This document shows positions 26,771 to 35,978 of a stretch of 64,000 bases of DNA, piece by piece; position 1 is the first letter of the stretch; each line of letters opens with the position of its first letter. The position numbers and the translations under genes are program-made. The notes under the pieces are model-generated. The model ran no database searches. It had not been told where the DNA came from and saw only the letters and a program-made list of their open reading frames with translations. This stretch comes from Leisingera aquaemixtae (GTDB taxonomy: Bacteria > Pseudomonadota > Alphaproteobacteria > Rhodobacterales > Rhodobacteraceae), in the NCBI RefSeq assembly GCF_019801145.1, contig NZ_JAHVJQ010000001.1, positions 248,001 through 312,000 on the forward strand. The letters are read 5' to 3'.

Positions 26771-27894
26771 CCGGCGGCCTCCGGGGATCGGGCCCGGATC
26801 CGTTTCGGGCGAGCCGACAGAACCAGGAAGATCAGCGCCACCGCCAGTCCCAGAATGGTAGGCAGGTAGATCAGCGGCCACAGGCTGGGGTCCCGGAGAA
26901 CCGGTTCGGACACCACGCCGCGCATCCCCTCGATGAAGATCAGCATGACAAAGGCCAGGAAGACCTGCCGCCAGACCCCGAAGCGCGAGAAGGTGCCCAG
27001 CATCAGCGTGGAAAAACCAATCAGCGTAACTGCGACGCAGACCAGCGCGCGGGCGAAGCGCAGATGCAGCTCCTCTGCCTGGGCGCCGACGGAATGGCCG
27101 TCGTTTTCCGTGATCGCCGCAGTCTGGTTCATCAGCTCCAGGCTGGGAATGGCACGGATGTTGCGGGAGGGATTCTCAGCTTCGCGGGCCAGGCTGCTGA
27201 TATCGTATGAAAAATCCGAGAAGAACGTAGTGGACAGGCGCTGAGTCCCGTGTTCAAGCCGCTGTGCCATGCCATCTAACATGATCAGATGCGCATTGGC
27301 GCCGTCACGCACCAGATAGGCCCGCGCGCCGGTGTAGGTCACTGTTACTGTCGGGTCGCGGCGGTCTGACAGGAAGACGTCGTTCAGCGTGCCGTCGGTG
27401 TCGATCTGGCTGATATAGAAGGTGAGGCCATCCGCCGGGTGCAGGAAGTCGCCCTCGCTCAGCAGTTTGGCGGTGATGTTGCGGGACACCTCGCTTTCGC
27501 GCACTTCCAGCTGGCTGATCGAGGCGGGCAGCAGGTAATGGGTCAGTGCCGACATCATCAGCGCGGTGATAACGCCGAAGGCCAGTGCAGGCCGGGCCAT
27601 CTGCCAGGGGCTGGTGCCGGTGGCGCGCAGCACGGTCAGCTCGCTTTCGCCGTTCAGCCGGTTGGTCACCCAGACAGCGGCGCCAAAGGCGGCAATCGGC
27701 AGCACCATGCGGATCAGATTCGGCAGGGTAAGCGCGGTGAATTCCAGAAACACCAGCGCGGACTGGCCATTGCCGATCAGAGTGTCAAACAGCACAACAG
27801 CCCGGTTGACCCAGAACACGGCCACCAGAATCAGCGCGAAAAAGCTGAAGAAGAGCAGGTATTGTGACAGCACATATCTGTCGTAGCGTGACAC
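26767..27894 (-). CDS. lptF: LPS export ABC permease LptF
   Basis: 375 residues, YjgP/YjgQ fold like LptG: MSRYDRYVLSQYLLFFSFFALILVAVFWVNR at the N-terminus, ANRLNGESELTVLRATG-type coupling loop, a periplasmic domain in the middle and three terminal helices. First gene of the seven-gene lptF-lptG-lptD-surA-pdxA-rsmA-pdxJ operon. Its promoter must lie in the 203-bp region shared with the divergent pepA gene. Confidence 0.96.
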   Translation of the reverse strand: MSRYDRYVLSQYLLFFSFFALILVAVFWVNRAVVLFDTLIGNGQSALVFLEFTALTLPNLIRMVLPIAAFGAAVWVTNRLNGESELTVLRATGTSPWQMARPALAFGVITALMMSALTHYLLPASISQLEVRESEVSRNITAKLLSEGDFLHPADGLTFYISQIDTDGTLNDVFLSDRRDPTVTVTYTGARAYLVRDGANAHLIMLDGMAQRLEHGTQRLSTTFFSDFSYDISSLAREAENPSRNIRAIPSLELMNQTAAITENDGHSVGAQAEELHLRFARALVCVAVTLIGFSTLMLGTFSRFGVWRQVFLAFVMLIFIEGMRGVVSEPVLRDPSLWPLIYLPTILGLAVALIFLVLSARPKRIRARSPEAAG

Positions 27895-28097
27895 CCGATC
27901 CCCCCAAAGACCTTGGCATTGTTATTTTGCCGGACCTTAGTGGATTTGGCTGGCGGGGAAAACTGCATTCTCGCACGGATTGCAGATCGGCGGCAGACCG
28001 CGGGCAGAAGCGCTGCGCAGCCGGGTCTTTCCAAGCGCTGCTGCGCAGGATACCTCTGGTGCTAAGAACCAAATGATTTCAGCAGGAGCGCGCAAAA

Positions 28098-29573
28098 ATG
28101 AGTAGCCTTACCCCGATCCGTTTTGCCGAATACGATCCCAAGTCGCTGGCGGAGATGATCGGCCGGGTGGCGGTAATGGTGACGCCGGAAGGCAGCATGG
28201 ATCAGGCCGCGCGCAGCGCCAACCGGCTGGCCAAGGGCGCCATTGCCCGGCTGATCGACTCGGAAGGTTTCAAAAAGGCCAAGGCAGGGGATGTGATATC
28301 CCTGAGTTGGCCTGCGGGCATGCAAGCGGAGGCGCTGGACGTTCTGGTGCTGCCGCGCAAGCTGACCCCGGTGGAGACGCGCCAGGCCGGTGCCAAGCTG
28401 GTCAGGGGCGCCAGGGGAAAGCGGCTGACGGTAATGGCGGGCAGCATGAACAAGGCCGCCGACCTGGCCCTGGGCATGGCGTTGCGGGATTATGCTTTCG
28501 ATAACCACAAGTCGCCGAAGGAGGACAAGCCCGAGGGTGAGGTTGTGATCGCCTCGAAATCGCCGTCGGAACTGGAGGCCGCCTGCGCTCCGCTGCTGGC
28601 AGTGGCCGAGGGCGTGCATATGACCCGTGACCTGGTCAACGAGCCCGCAAATGTGCTGACCACCACGGAATTTGCCCGTCGTATCGAGGGGATGAAGGAT
28701 ATCGGCCTGGAGGTGGAGATCCTCGAAGAGGCGGATCTGGAAAAGCTGGGCATGCGCACGCTGCTGAGCGTTGGACAGGGCTCTGACAGCCCCTCCAAGG
28801 TGGCGGTGATGCAGTGGAAGGGCGGTGCCAAGGATGCCGCGCCGCTGGCGCTGGTCGGCAAGGGCGTGGTGTTTGACACCGGCGGCATCTCCCTGAAACC
28901 GGCAGCGGGCATGGAAGAGATGACCATGGACATGGGCGGCGCCGGCGTGGTGGCCGGCACCATGAGGGCGCTGGCGCTGCGCAAGGCCAAGGCAAATGTG
29001 GTTGGCCTGGTCGGGCTGGTGGAGAACATGCCCTCCGGCAATGCGACCCGCCCCGGCGACGTGGTGAAATCCATGAAGGGCGACACGGTGGAGGTCATCA
29101 ACACCGACGCCGAAGGCCGCCTGGTGCTGTGCGACGTGCTCTGGTATGCGCAGGAGCGGTTCAAGCCTGCGGGCGTGATTGATTTGGCGACGCTGACCGG
29201 CGCGATCATCATCGGGCTGGGGCATGAGAATGCAGGTGTGTTCTCCAACGACGATGACCTGTGCAACGCCTTCCTGAAGGCCGCCAGGACCGAGGATGAG
29301 GGCGCGTGGCGGATGCCATTGGGCAAGGCTTATGACGAGCAGTTGAAATCGCGGATTGCCGACATGAAGAACGTGGGCGGCCGCCCGGCCGGCTCAATCA
29401 CCGCAGCGCAGTTCCTGCAGCGGTTCATCAAGGACGGCATGCCGTGGATCCACCTGGACATCGCGGGGGTGGCCTCGGTCAGCAAGGATACGGATTACGC
29501 GCCCAAAGGTGCGACCGGCTGGGGTGTGATGGCGTTGAACCGCCTGGTCGCGGACAAGTTCGAGGCGGAATAA
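28098..29573 (+). CDS. pepA: Leucyl (cytosol) aminopeptidase PepA
   Basis: 491 residues, M17 family. It removes N-terminal residues from peptides in the cytoplasm; the E. coli homologue also binds DNA. Metal and catalytic residues are in place: Lys255, Asp260 and Lys267 (GKGVVFDTGGISLKP), Asp278 (MDMGGAG), Asp337, Glu339 and Arg341 (NTDAEGRLVLCD). Diverges from lptF, a neighbourhood conserved in many proteobacteria. The ATG at 28098 has AGCAGGAG upstream. holC follows after 6 nt. Confidence 0.98.
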   Translation: MSSLTPIRFAEYDPKSLAEMIGRVAVMVTPEGSMDQAARSANRLAKGAIARLIDSEGFKKAKAGDVISLSWPAGMQAEALDVLVLPRKLTPVETRQAGAKLVRGARGKRLTVMAGSMNKAADLALGMALRDYAFDNHKSPKEDKPEGEVVIASKSPSELEAACAPLLAVAEGVHMTRDLVNEPANVLTTTEFARRIEGMKDIGLEVEILEEADLEKLGMRTLLSVGQGSDSPSKVAVMQWKGGAKDAAPLALVGKGVVFDTGGISLKPAAGMEEMTMDMGGAGVVAGTMRALALRKAKANVVGLVGLVENMPSGNATRPGDVVKSMKGDTVEVINTDAEGRLVLCDVLWYAQERFKPAGVIDLATLTGAIIIGLGHENAGVFSNDDDLCNAFLKAARTEDEGAWRMPLGKAYDEQLKSRIADMKNVGGRPAGSITAAQFLQRFIKDGMPWIHLDIAGVASVSKDTDYAPKGATGWGVMALNRLVADKFEAE

Positions 29574-29579
29574 GCACCC

Positions 29580-30038
29580 ATGGGGGCTGCCTACTTTTAC
29601 CATCTGACACGCAGGCCGCTGGAAGAGACGCTTCCTGTGCTGCTGGACAAGGCGCGCGGGGCGGGCTGGCGCATCGCCGTGCGCGGGCGCGACCCTGAGC
29701 GCATGGCCTGGCTGGACGACCGCCTGTGGCAGGGGCCGGAGGAAAGCTTTCTGGCCCATGGCCTGGCGGGCGGCCCGCATGATGCATTGCAGCCGATCCT
29801 GCTGACGGCAGGACCCGAGGCGGCCAATTCGCCTGATTGCGTAATGGCGATGGACGGCGCTGCCGTCAGCGCCGAGGAGGTGCAGGCGCTGCAACGCGTC
29901 TGCATTTTGTTCGACGGCACCGACCCCGAGGCCGTCCAGCATGCCCGCACCCAGTGGAAGAGCCTGACTGATGCAGGCTGTTCCGCCCAGTACTGGTCAG
30001 AGGAAAGCGGCCGCTGGGAAAAGAAGGCTGAGAAATAG
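29580..30038 (+). CDS. holC: DNA polymerase III subunit chi
   Basis: 152 residues. Chi links the clamp loader to single-strand binding protein. It shows the N-terminal AAYFYHLTRRPLEETLPVLLDKARGAGWRIAVR, the DRLWQGPEESFLAHGLAGG region and the final RTQWKSLTDAGCSAQYWSE. The pepA-holC gene pair with 6 nt between is conserved across proteobacteria, which supports the call. No terminator is obvious after it. Confidence 0.96.
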   Translation: MGAAYFYHLTRRPLEETLPVLLDKARGAGWRIAVRGRDPERMAWLDDRLWQGPEESFLAHGLAGGPHDALQPILLTAGPEAANSPDCVMAMDGAAVSAEEVQALQRVCILFDGTDPEAVQHARTQWKSLTDAGCSAQYWSEESGRWEKKAEK

Positions 30039-30205
30039 GCGGATATCCGGGTTCCGGACCTGCGGTTGGCAGAAACCTGCCGATGGCCTGTGTGAATTGT
30101 TTCACTCGGGCAACAATCTCTCGATTTTTTGTCACCCGGGCATTAAGCCTGCGGCCATCAAAATCCGGATAACCGGATGACGCGACCAGGACACTGGGGG
30201 GACGG

Positions 30206-30757
30206 ATGATTTTTCAACGTGCTGTCAAGCGGCTGCGGCTGCTTCCTTTTGCCGGAGCGGGCCTTCTTTTCCTGGCCAATTGCGGTGATGTGCAAAACGG
30301 GTCTGTGAGCCGGGCGGAAGCTGAGGCGGCGCGGCTGGAGTATGCGGTTCAGGAAGTTCAGTACCTTCAATCCAAGGGCCGCCGGGTCTGGTGTGTGCCT
30401 TTTGCCCGCAACGCCAGCGGTATTGAGATTTTCGGCAATGCCAAGACCTGGTGGGCGCAGGCCAAGGACCAGTTCACCCGCAGCCAGGAACCGCAGCCAG
30501 GGGCCGTGATGGCATTCAGCGCAACCCGGTCCAACCCGCTGGGCCATGTCGCAGTGGTCTCCAAGGTCGAAGAGTCACGCAGGATACGGGTCAACCACGC
30601 CAACTGGCACCGCAACAAGATCTCGCTCGGCATGGCCGTGGTTGATGTGTCCGAAAAAAATGACTGGTCCGCTGTCCGGCTGGAAAGCTATCCGGGCGCG
30701 TTCGGACGGGTCTACCCCGTCAAAGGGTTCATTACAGCTGAGCCAGGCAACGGATAA
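30206..30757 (+). CDS. CHAP-domain lipoprotein, putative peptidoglycan amidase
   Basis: 183 residues. The signal peptide ends in a lipobox-like LANC (Cys near residue 26). The CHAP (NlpC/P60-like cysteine peptidase) core has the catalytic Cys in VWCVPFARNASG, the His in LGHVAVVSKVEES, and a polar NHANWHRN that can supply the third residue. Such enzymes cut cell-wall peptides or glycyl-glycine bonds. Lipid anchoring would place it at the inner face of the outer membrane. Convergent with the globin gene. Confidence 0.87.
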   Translation: MIFQRAVKRLRLLPFAGAGLLFLANCGDVQNGSVSRAEAEAARLEYAVQEVQYLQSKGRRVWCVPFARNASGIEIFGNAKTWWAQAKDQFTRSQEPQPGAVMAFSATRSNPLGHVAVVSKVEESRRIRVNHANWHRNKISLGMAVVDVSEKNDWSAVRLESYPGAFGRVYPVKGFITAEPGNG

Positions 30758-30777
30758 CGCCGCCGCCGGGGCCAGGG

Positions 30778-31248
30778 TCAGCTGCTTGGGATATTGCCGC
30801 GCTGGATCATCTGTTCGGCAATCTTTTCGAAGGCTTCACGCCATAAGGCTTCCAGTTCCGGTGTCATCTCCTTGCCCAGGGCATGGCGCAGCGTGTCGAT
30901 CAGCGCTTCCTCCATCGGGGCAAAGTGGGGGATCAGGACGCCAAGCGACGCATGGGTCTTGCCGAGTTGCTGGAATTGCGAGCTCACGGCGCCCTCATCA
31001 TTGAGCTTGGCCAGAATGACGCCCAGCGTGGTCATGAACTTCATGCCTTGGCCTTCCAGGTCTTCCCGGAACATCTGGCGCAATTCAGGCGCGTGGCGGA
31101 ACAGCGCGTCGTAGAAGTAGGCGGGAACCTTGTCGGCCTCATCCTTCAGCTTGCTGTAACTGTTCTGCAGTTGCTTCAGTTCGTCTTCGGTCACGGGATT
31201 GACTTGCTCCTTTCTGATTGGATTGGTGGCTTCCAATCTAGCGGACAT
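30778..31248 (-). CDS. Globin-family heme protein
   Basis: 156 residues from the ATG at 31248, or about 138 from a GTG at 31194 that follows AAAGGAG; the start is uncertain. Single-domain bacterial haemoglobin pattern: VPAYFYDALFRHAPELRQMF (helices B to CD), MKFMTTLGVIL (helix E) and proximal His99 in LGKTHASLGV. It lacks a fused reductase domain. Probable roles are oxygen or nitric-oxide handling. No regulatory site seen. Confidence 0.88.
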   Translation of the reverse strand: MSARLEATNPIRKEQVNPVTEDELKQLQNSYSKLKDEADKVPAYFYDALFRHAPELRQMFREDLEGQGMKFMTTLGVILAKLNDEGAVSSQFQQLGKTHASLGVLIPHFAPMEEALIDTLRHALGKEMTPELEALWREAFEKIAEQMIQRGNIPSS

Positions 31249-31310
31249 GCGGCGGCAGTTCCTTGATCCGCCTCAATCTTTGCTCTTCACAGCTTCGCGA
31301 GCAGAGGAGC

Positions 31311-31892
31311 CTAGCGGGTCAGCAGCAATGCGCCGTCGCGGATTTCTATGCTGGACCAGCGCTGCAGGTAGCCCATGCCCAGCAGGGACTGTTCCAGCTC
31401 TCCCTGGTTCACCCAGACGCGGACGTGCTTGTCGGTGATGCCGCCCAGCGAAATCTCGTCCACCCAGACAGAAGCGGTGCGCACCTCGCCATTGGCGGTG
31501 CTGGCGCGGCCGAGATAGGCGAGGTTGCCGGTGTCGATCCCTGCGCTGTTCGCGTCGCGTTCGTTCAGCACCACCTGGCTGGCACCGGTGTCGACCAGGA
31601 ATTCGACCGGGGCGCCGTTCACGTCCAGCGTCAGGTAATAATGGCCGTCGGGTGCGCGCGGCACCTCGACCCGGCCTGCGTCGATGGCGACGCTCTGCTG
31701 CGGGCGCACTGTCTTGCGGATGTCTTCCCACAGCCCGTAAGCGGCGATCACGCCAAGGAAAATGAAGCCCCACACGGCAAACATCTGCAGCGTCTTGCCG
31801 ATGCTCTGGCGGTTCTGGACAAAGACCCAGGACCCAACCGCAACCAGCAGGATGATTAGATAGATAAACCGCCCGATTTCATATTCGCCCAT
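31311..31892 (-). CDS. Membrane-anchored retropepsin-like aspartic protease
   Basis: 193 residues. Two N-terminal membrane segments (IYLIILLVAVGSWVFV and VWGFIFLGVIAAYGLW) precede a clan AA protease domain with the active site FLVDTGASQVVLNERDA and the flap/IGMG-like region SLLGMGYLQRWSSIEI. It belongs to the TIGR02281-type family of bacterial retropepsin-like proteins. One active-site Asp per chain means it acts as a dimer, with the catalytic domain probably in the periplasm. Substrate unknown. Confidence 0.9.
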   Translation of the reverse strand: MGEYEIGRFIYLIILLVAVGSWVFVQNRQSIGKTLQMFAVWGFIFLGVIAAYGLWEDIRKTVRPQQSVAIDAGRVEVPRAPDGHYYLTLDVNGAPVEFLVDTGASQVVLNERDANSAGIDTGNLAYLGRASTANGEVRTASVWVDEISLGGITDKHVRVWVNQGELEQSLLGMGYLQRWSSIEIRDGALLLTR

Positions 31893-31936
31893 GCGCTCAC
31901 CTCCTGATTATAATGTAGGCGGGCCGGGGCGTTATG

Positions 31937-32557
31937 CTAGCCTGCGAACCCGAAGGCGCGCAGGCCGTCCAGCACAAACTGCACCGAAAGCGCCGCCAGT
32001 AGCATCCCCAGAAGGCGGGTGACGACGGTAATGCCGGTCTTGCCCAGCATCCGTTCGAACAGGCCCGAGAACAGGCACATCACCAGCATAATCGCCAGCA
32101 CCGCGATCACCACGCCCATGACCATGGCAAAACCGGTGAAGCCGGGCTGCTGGCCGGAGAGCAGGATCACGGTCGCAATGGAGCCCGGTCCGGCCATCAG
32201 CGGGATTGCCAGCGGAAAGACGGAAGGGTCGTCGAAATCATCTTCCTCGCTCCGGTCCTCGCGCCGCTTGTTGCGGCGTTCAAACAGCATGTCGAGCGCG
32301 GTCAGGAACAAAAGCGCACCGCCGGCCACCCGGAAGGCGGGCATCGAAATGCCGATGAAGCCAAGCACAGCCTCGCCCAGGGCAGCAAAGATCGCCAGAA
32401 GAACCGCGGCCGTAATGGTGGCTCGCAGCGCGATGGAGCGGCGGCGGGCGGAGGACATACCCTGGGTGAGCGCAATGAAAACCGGCGTCAGGCCGATTGG
32501 GTCGACGATCACAAACAGTGTCACAAAGGAGGTGATCAGGAATGCGGTGTCGATCAT
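31937..32557 (-). CDS. MarC-family integral membrane protein
   Basis: 206 residues from the ATG at 32557, overlapping the stop of the ABC-F gene as ATGA. Six hydrophobic helices with the MarC signature VDPIGLTPVFIALTQG at the N-terminus and FPLAIPLMAGPGSIATVILL in the second half, the two inverted half-repeats. A charged cytoplasmic loop (ERRNKRREDRSEEDDFDD) separates them. Function remains unclear in the family despite the name (it is not a proven multidrug pump). Confidence 0.92.
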   Translation of the reverse strand: MIDTAFLITSFVTLFVIVDPIGLTPVFIALTQGMSSARRRSIALRATITAAVLLAIFAALGEAVLGFIGISMPAFRVAGGALLFLTALDMLFERRNKRREDRSEEDDFDDPSVFPLAIPLMAGPGSIATVILLSGQQPGFTGFAMVMGVVIAVLAIMLVMCLFSGLFERMLGKTGITVVTRLLGMLLAALSVQFVLDGLRAFGFAG

Positions 32558-34410
32558 TGTGCCTCTGCCTGCTCCAGTTTTTCCAGCGCGTCCATCCACA
32601 GGCCCTCGGCCCGTTCCAGCGCCTCGATGCACTCAGCGTGCTTTTTCTGCCAGACAGCCATATCCGCCGCCTTGCCCGGTTCGTACAGGCTAGGGTCGGC
32701 CAGCTTTTCGTCAAGCTTTTCACGCATTTCGCTGAGCTTCTCCACCCTCGCTTCGGATTTGCGGACTTCCGAGCGGAGCGCAATCAGCACATCGCGGGAC
32801 GCGCGTTTGGGCTTGGCGGGTTTCGGCGCCTCGGTTTTGGCGGCGGTTTTTTCGCGCGCCAGCAGCAAGTTGCGGTAGCTTTCCAGGTCGCCGTCATAGG
32901 GTTTGACGGTGCCGTCCGAAACCAGCCAGAGCCGGTCTGCCACCAGGCTGAGGAGGTGCATGTCGTGGCTGACAAGGATCACCGCGCCGGAGTAGGCGGT
33001 GAGCGCTTCCACCAGCGCCTCGCGGCTTTCGATGTCGAGGTGGTTGGTCGGCTCGTCAAGGATCAGCATATGCGGTGCGTCGATGGTGGCGATCAGCAGC
33101 GACAGCCGCGCCTTCTGGCCGCCGGACAGCCGCCCGACTTCAGTTTCCGCTTGCGCAGCCCCCAGGCCGAAGCCGGCCAGCCGCGCGCGCCATTTGGCCG
33201 GCGCTTCGTCCGGGCGCAGGCGGCGCAGGTGGTCCAACGGGGTTTCATCGACGTAAAGTTCATCCACCTGATGCTGGGCGAAATAGCCGATGCGCAGTTT
33301 GGAGGACCGGGGCATCTTGCCCGCCATCAATGGCAGCCGGTCCGCGAGCAGCTTCGACAGGGTCGACTTGCCCTGACCGTTCTTGCCCAGCAGTGCGATG
33401 CGGTCGTCCTGGTCGATGCGCAGGTTCAGCCGCTTCAGGATTTCGGTGTCGCCATAGCCGGTGATGCCGCCCTCGATATGGATGATTGGCGGCGACATTT
33501 CCTCCGGCTCCGGGAAGGTAAAGGCGCGCAGGGCGGCCTCTTGCGGGGTGGTGATCGGCTTCATCTTGGCGATCATCTTGAGGCGGGCTTGAGCCTGTTT
33601 CGCCTTGGTCGCCTTGGCGCGGAAGCGGTCAACGAAGCTTTGCAGGTGGGCGCGGCGGGCCTCCTGCTTCTTGGCTTCGGACTGGGCCGCCAGAATGCGG
33701 GCGGCGCGGGTCTCGGCAAAGGTGTCGTAGTTGCCTTGGTAGAATGTGAGCTTCTTGTCTTCCAGATGCAGGATCGCACCCACCGCCCGGTTCAGCAGGC
33801 CCCGGTCGTGGCTGACAATCACCACGGTGTGCGGGTATTTCGCCAGGTAGCTTTCCAGCCACAGCGCGCCTTCGAGGTCAAGGTAGTTGGTCGGTTCGTC
33901 CAACAGCAGCAGGTCGGGCTGGGCAAACAGGACGGCAGCCAGCGCCACCCGCATCCGCCAGCCGCCGGAGAAATCGGAGCAGGGGCGTTTCTGGTCCTCG
34001 TCGTCAAAGCCCAGTCCCTTGAGGATGGAGGCCGCGCGGGCCTCAGCCGACCAAGCGTCGATGTCCGAGAGCCTTGTCTGGATTTCGGCAATCCTTGCCG
34101 GGTCGGTGGCGTTGTCCGCCTCGGCCAGCAGGGCGGCGCGTTCGGTGTCGGCGGCCAGCACCGTGTCGGTCAGCGAGACGTCTGAAGAGGGCACCTCCTG
34201 CGCGACGCCGCCGATGCGGGCCTTGGAGGGCAGTGAAATGCTGCCGGTCTCCAGCGCCAGTTCGCCGCGGATCAGCCGGAACAGCGTCGTCTTGCCGGTG
34301 CCGTTGCGCCCGACAAGCCCGACCTTGTGTCCGGTGGGAATGGTGGCAGAGGCGCCCTCGATCAGCGGGCGGCCTTCGACCGAATAGGTAATGTCCTGAA
34401 TGCGTAACAT
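32554..34410 (-). CDS. ABC-F family ribosome-associated ATPase (YheS/Uup-like)
   Basis: 618 residues from the ATG at 34410 (MLRIQDITYSVEG). Two ABC domains: Walker A GRNGTGKTT and GKNGQGKST, signatures FSGGWRMRVALA and LSGGQKARLSL, Walker B LLLLDEPTNYLD and MLILDEPTNHLD. The interdomain linker rich in Lys/Arg/Ala/Gln (FRAKATKAKQAQARLKMIAKM) is the P-site tRNA-interaction motif of ABC-F proteins. A C-terminal coiled coil follows. No membrane part, so it is a translation factor rather than a transporter. Coupled to marC. Confidence 0.95.
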   Translation of the reverse strand: MLRIQDITYSVEGRPLIEGASATIPTGHKVGLVGRNGTGKTTLFRLIRGELALETGSISLPSKARIGGVAQEVPSSDVSLTDTVLAADTERAALLAEADNATDPARIAEIQTRLSDIDAWSAEARAASILKGLGFDDEDQKRPCSDFSGGWRMRVALAAVLFAQPDLLLLDEPTNYLDLEGALWLESYLAKYPHTVVIVSHDRGLLNRAVGAILHLEDKKLTFYQGNYDTFAETRAARILAAQSEAKKQEARRAHLQSFVDRFRAKATKAKQAQARLKMIAKMKPITTPQEAALRAFTFPEPEEMSPPIIHIEGGITGYGDTEILKRLNLRIDQDDRIALLGKNGQGKSTLSKLLADRLPLMAGKMPRSSKLRIGYFAQHQVDELYVDETPLDHLRRLRPDEAPAKWRARLAGFGLGAAQAETEVGRLSGGQKARLSLLIATIDAPHMLILDEPTNHLDIESREALVEALTAYSGAVILVSHDMHLLSLVADRLWLVSDGTVKPYDGDLESYRNLLLAREKTAAKTEAPKPAKPKRASRDVLIALRSEVRKSEARVEKLSEMREKLDEKLADPSLYEPGKAADMAVWQKKHAECIEALERAEGLWMDALEKLEQAEAQ

Positions 34411-34493
34411 GGACGGAGCACTGCGGCAGTGCTGCGGTCTTGTCAATGGGGGAGGGCGCTGGCGGCGGCTGGCGGCCCCATCAGGTGCAGGTG

Positions 34494-34769
34494 TTAGTTC
34501 AAGTGCTGTGCGAGTTCGTCGAAGGAGTAGGAGGCAAAGCCGACCAGCGGGTTGCCGTCCTCGCGGCTGAAGGCGAAGACATGGATTTCGTCATGGCGCA
34601 GGGTGGCGCGGCAAAAGGTGCCCTCCTTCGCAAGCTGTCCGGGGCAGCTGTCCAGGTCAGTGTGGGCTATGGCAGTTTCAAACAATCCATAGGTCATCGG
34701 CAGGGGAGTTTCAGCGGCAAGGGCCGGTGCGGCTGCAAGGCAGGCGATCAGAGTAAATGCAGGTCTCAT
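34494..34769 (-). CDS. Small periplasmic hypothetical protein
   Basis: 91 residues with a Sec signal peptide (MRPAFTLIACLAAAPALA). The mature part is about 72 residues with two Cys (SCPGQLAKEGTFC) that probably form a disulfide, then HDEIHVFAFSREDGNPLVGFASY. The pattern recurs in Rhodobacterales hypotheticals but no function is known to me. It stands alone between the ABC-F gene and divergent ndk. Confidence 0.75.
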   Translation of the reverse strand: MRPAFTLIACLAAAPALAAETPLPMTYGLFETAIAHTDLDSCPGQLAKEGTFCRATLRHDEIHVFAFSREDGNPLVGFASYSFDELAQHLN

Positions 34770-34970
34770 TGTTCAACCTTGTTTCAAGTTTCAAACCTGT
34801 TCGCGCCGCGCTACCTGACAAAAATAATCAGGTAATTGCAACCCCGAAACGGCAGCTGCGTCAATGCTGCGCAATCCCCTCTTTATCCTGTCACAGAGCC
34901 ATGCTATCGGGGCGGCAAATCGTAACGGGCCGGGCATGACGTCCGGCTTTTCAGCACAGGAGTCTGCCCC

Positions 34971-35393
34971 ATGGCACTGGAACGCACTTTCTCGATCATC
35001 AAGCCCGATGCAACCCGCCGCAACCTGACCGGCAAGATCAACGCCAAGTTTGAAGACGCCGGCCTGCGCATCGTGGCGCAGAAGCGCATCCACATGACCA
35101 AAGAGCAGGCAGGCAAGTTCTACGAAGTGCACGCCGAGCGCCCGTTCTACGACGAACTGTGCGAATTCATGTCCTCCGCTCCGGTGGTTGTGCAGGTTCT
35201 GGAAGGCGAGAACGCCATTGCCAAGAACCGCGAAGTAATGGGCGCCACCAACCCGGCAGACGCAGCCGCCGGCACTATCCGCGCCGAATTCGCTGAATCG
35301 GTTGGCGAAAACTCCGTGCACGGCTCCGACGCACCGGAAACCGCTGCTGTGGAAATCGCCTACTTCTTCTCCGGCATCGAACTGGTCGGCTAA
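34971..35393 (+). CDS. ndk: Nucleoside diphosphate kinase
   Basis: 140 residues. It balances NTP pools by phosphate transfer through His117 in [13 protein letters not shown]. Other conserved parts: [61 protein letters not shown] and [21 protein letters not shown] lies 7 nt before the ATG, and a strong terminator follows, so the gene is monocistronic. Confidence 0.99.
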   Translation: MALERTFSIIKPDATRRNLTGKINAKFEDAGLRIVAQKRIHMTKEQAGKFYEVHAERPFYDELCEFMSSAPVVVQVLEGENAIAKNREVMGATNPADAAAGTIRAEFAESVGENSVHGSDAPETAAVEIAYFFSGIELVG

Positions 35394-35411
35394 GCTTCAG
35401 GCTTAACCGGT

Positions 35412-35448
35412 AAAAAGGGGCTGCAGCCTGTGGGTTGCAGCCTTTTTT
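35412..35448 (+). terminator. Rho-independent terminator after ndk
   Basis: AAAAAGGGGCTGCA pairs with TGCAGCCTTTTTT (core GGCTGCA 35419-35425 with TGCAGCC 35436-35442). The A and T tracts make it potentially bidirectional; it sits between ndk and the convergent DUF4112 gene. Confidence 0.9.
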
Positions 35449-35465
35449 GTGTCTACTATTTGCGT

Positions 35466-35978
35466 TTACATGGGCCTGCCGAGCGGATGGCGGCGGATAC
35501 CCGGCTGTTTCCGCAGAGAGTTCGAATTGTCGGCGCAGGCGGGAGAAAGCCGCAGTTCCCGCGGTGCGGTCAGGCTGGAAAACTTTCGCCGTCCCAGGCG
35601 TTTGGGCAGCGGTTCACCCTTATTGCCGTTTTCTTCCAGATGGCGGCGGAGCAGGGCCGTGTTGCGGGTGTTGGACTTCCAGGCCACGTCAAACAGGTCG
35701 CCGGCAAAAGGGATCGCGCCGATGAGCGTATCGATCCCGATATTGGCGGCCATCCGCGCCAGCACAGGGGCAGAGGCGCCCATCCGATAGCCGGAGTATA
35801 GAATATATCCGGCAGGGACCAGGGCAAGCGCATCGCCGATGCCCGGCACCAGGCCTGCGACACCGTCCCAGCCGATCCGCACCCCAATCAGCGGGATACG
35901 GAAGGCGCGGTCCATGCGCCGCGCGAGGCGCTCTAGCGTCTGCAGTTGCAGTTGCTGATGTTCCGGCAGCTCAGGCAT
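35466..35978 (-). CDS. DUF4112 membrane protein
   Basis: 170 residues from the ATG at 35978, which lies inside the last codons of the YqaE-like gene. DUF4112 features: LERLARRMDRAFRIPLIGVRIGWDGVAGLVPGIGDALALVPAGYILY, a second helix MAANIGIDTLIGAIPFAGDLFDVAWKSNTRN, and a basic C-terminal tail. Two membrane hairpins with a PGIGD motif. Function unknown. The overlap with a YqaE/Pmp3 gene suggests a joint role in membrane-potential or stress response. Confidence 0.9.
   Translation of the reverse strand: MPELPEHQQLQLQTLERLARRMDRAFRIPLIGVRIGWDGVAGLVPGIGDALALVPAGYILYSGYRMGASAPVLARMAANIGIDTLIGAIPFAGDLFDVAWKSNTRNTALLRRHLEENGNKGEPLPKRLGRRKFSSLTAPRELRLSPACADNSNSLRKQPGIRRHPLGRPM

Noticed and set aside
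32542-34185. A 547-codon plus-strand frame antisense to the ABC-F gene
   Set aside because: Pure antisense of a conserved ATPase; no independent signal.
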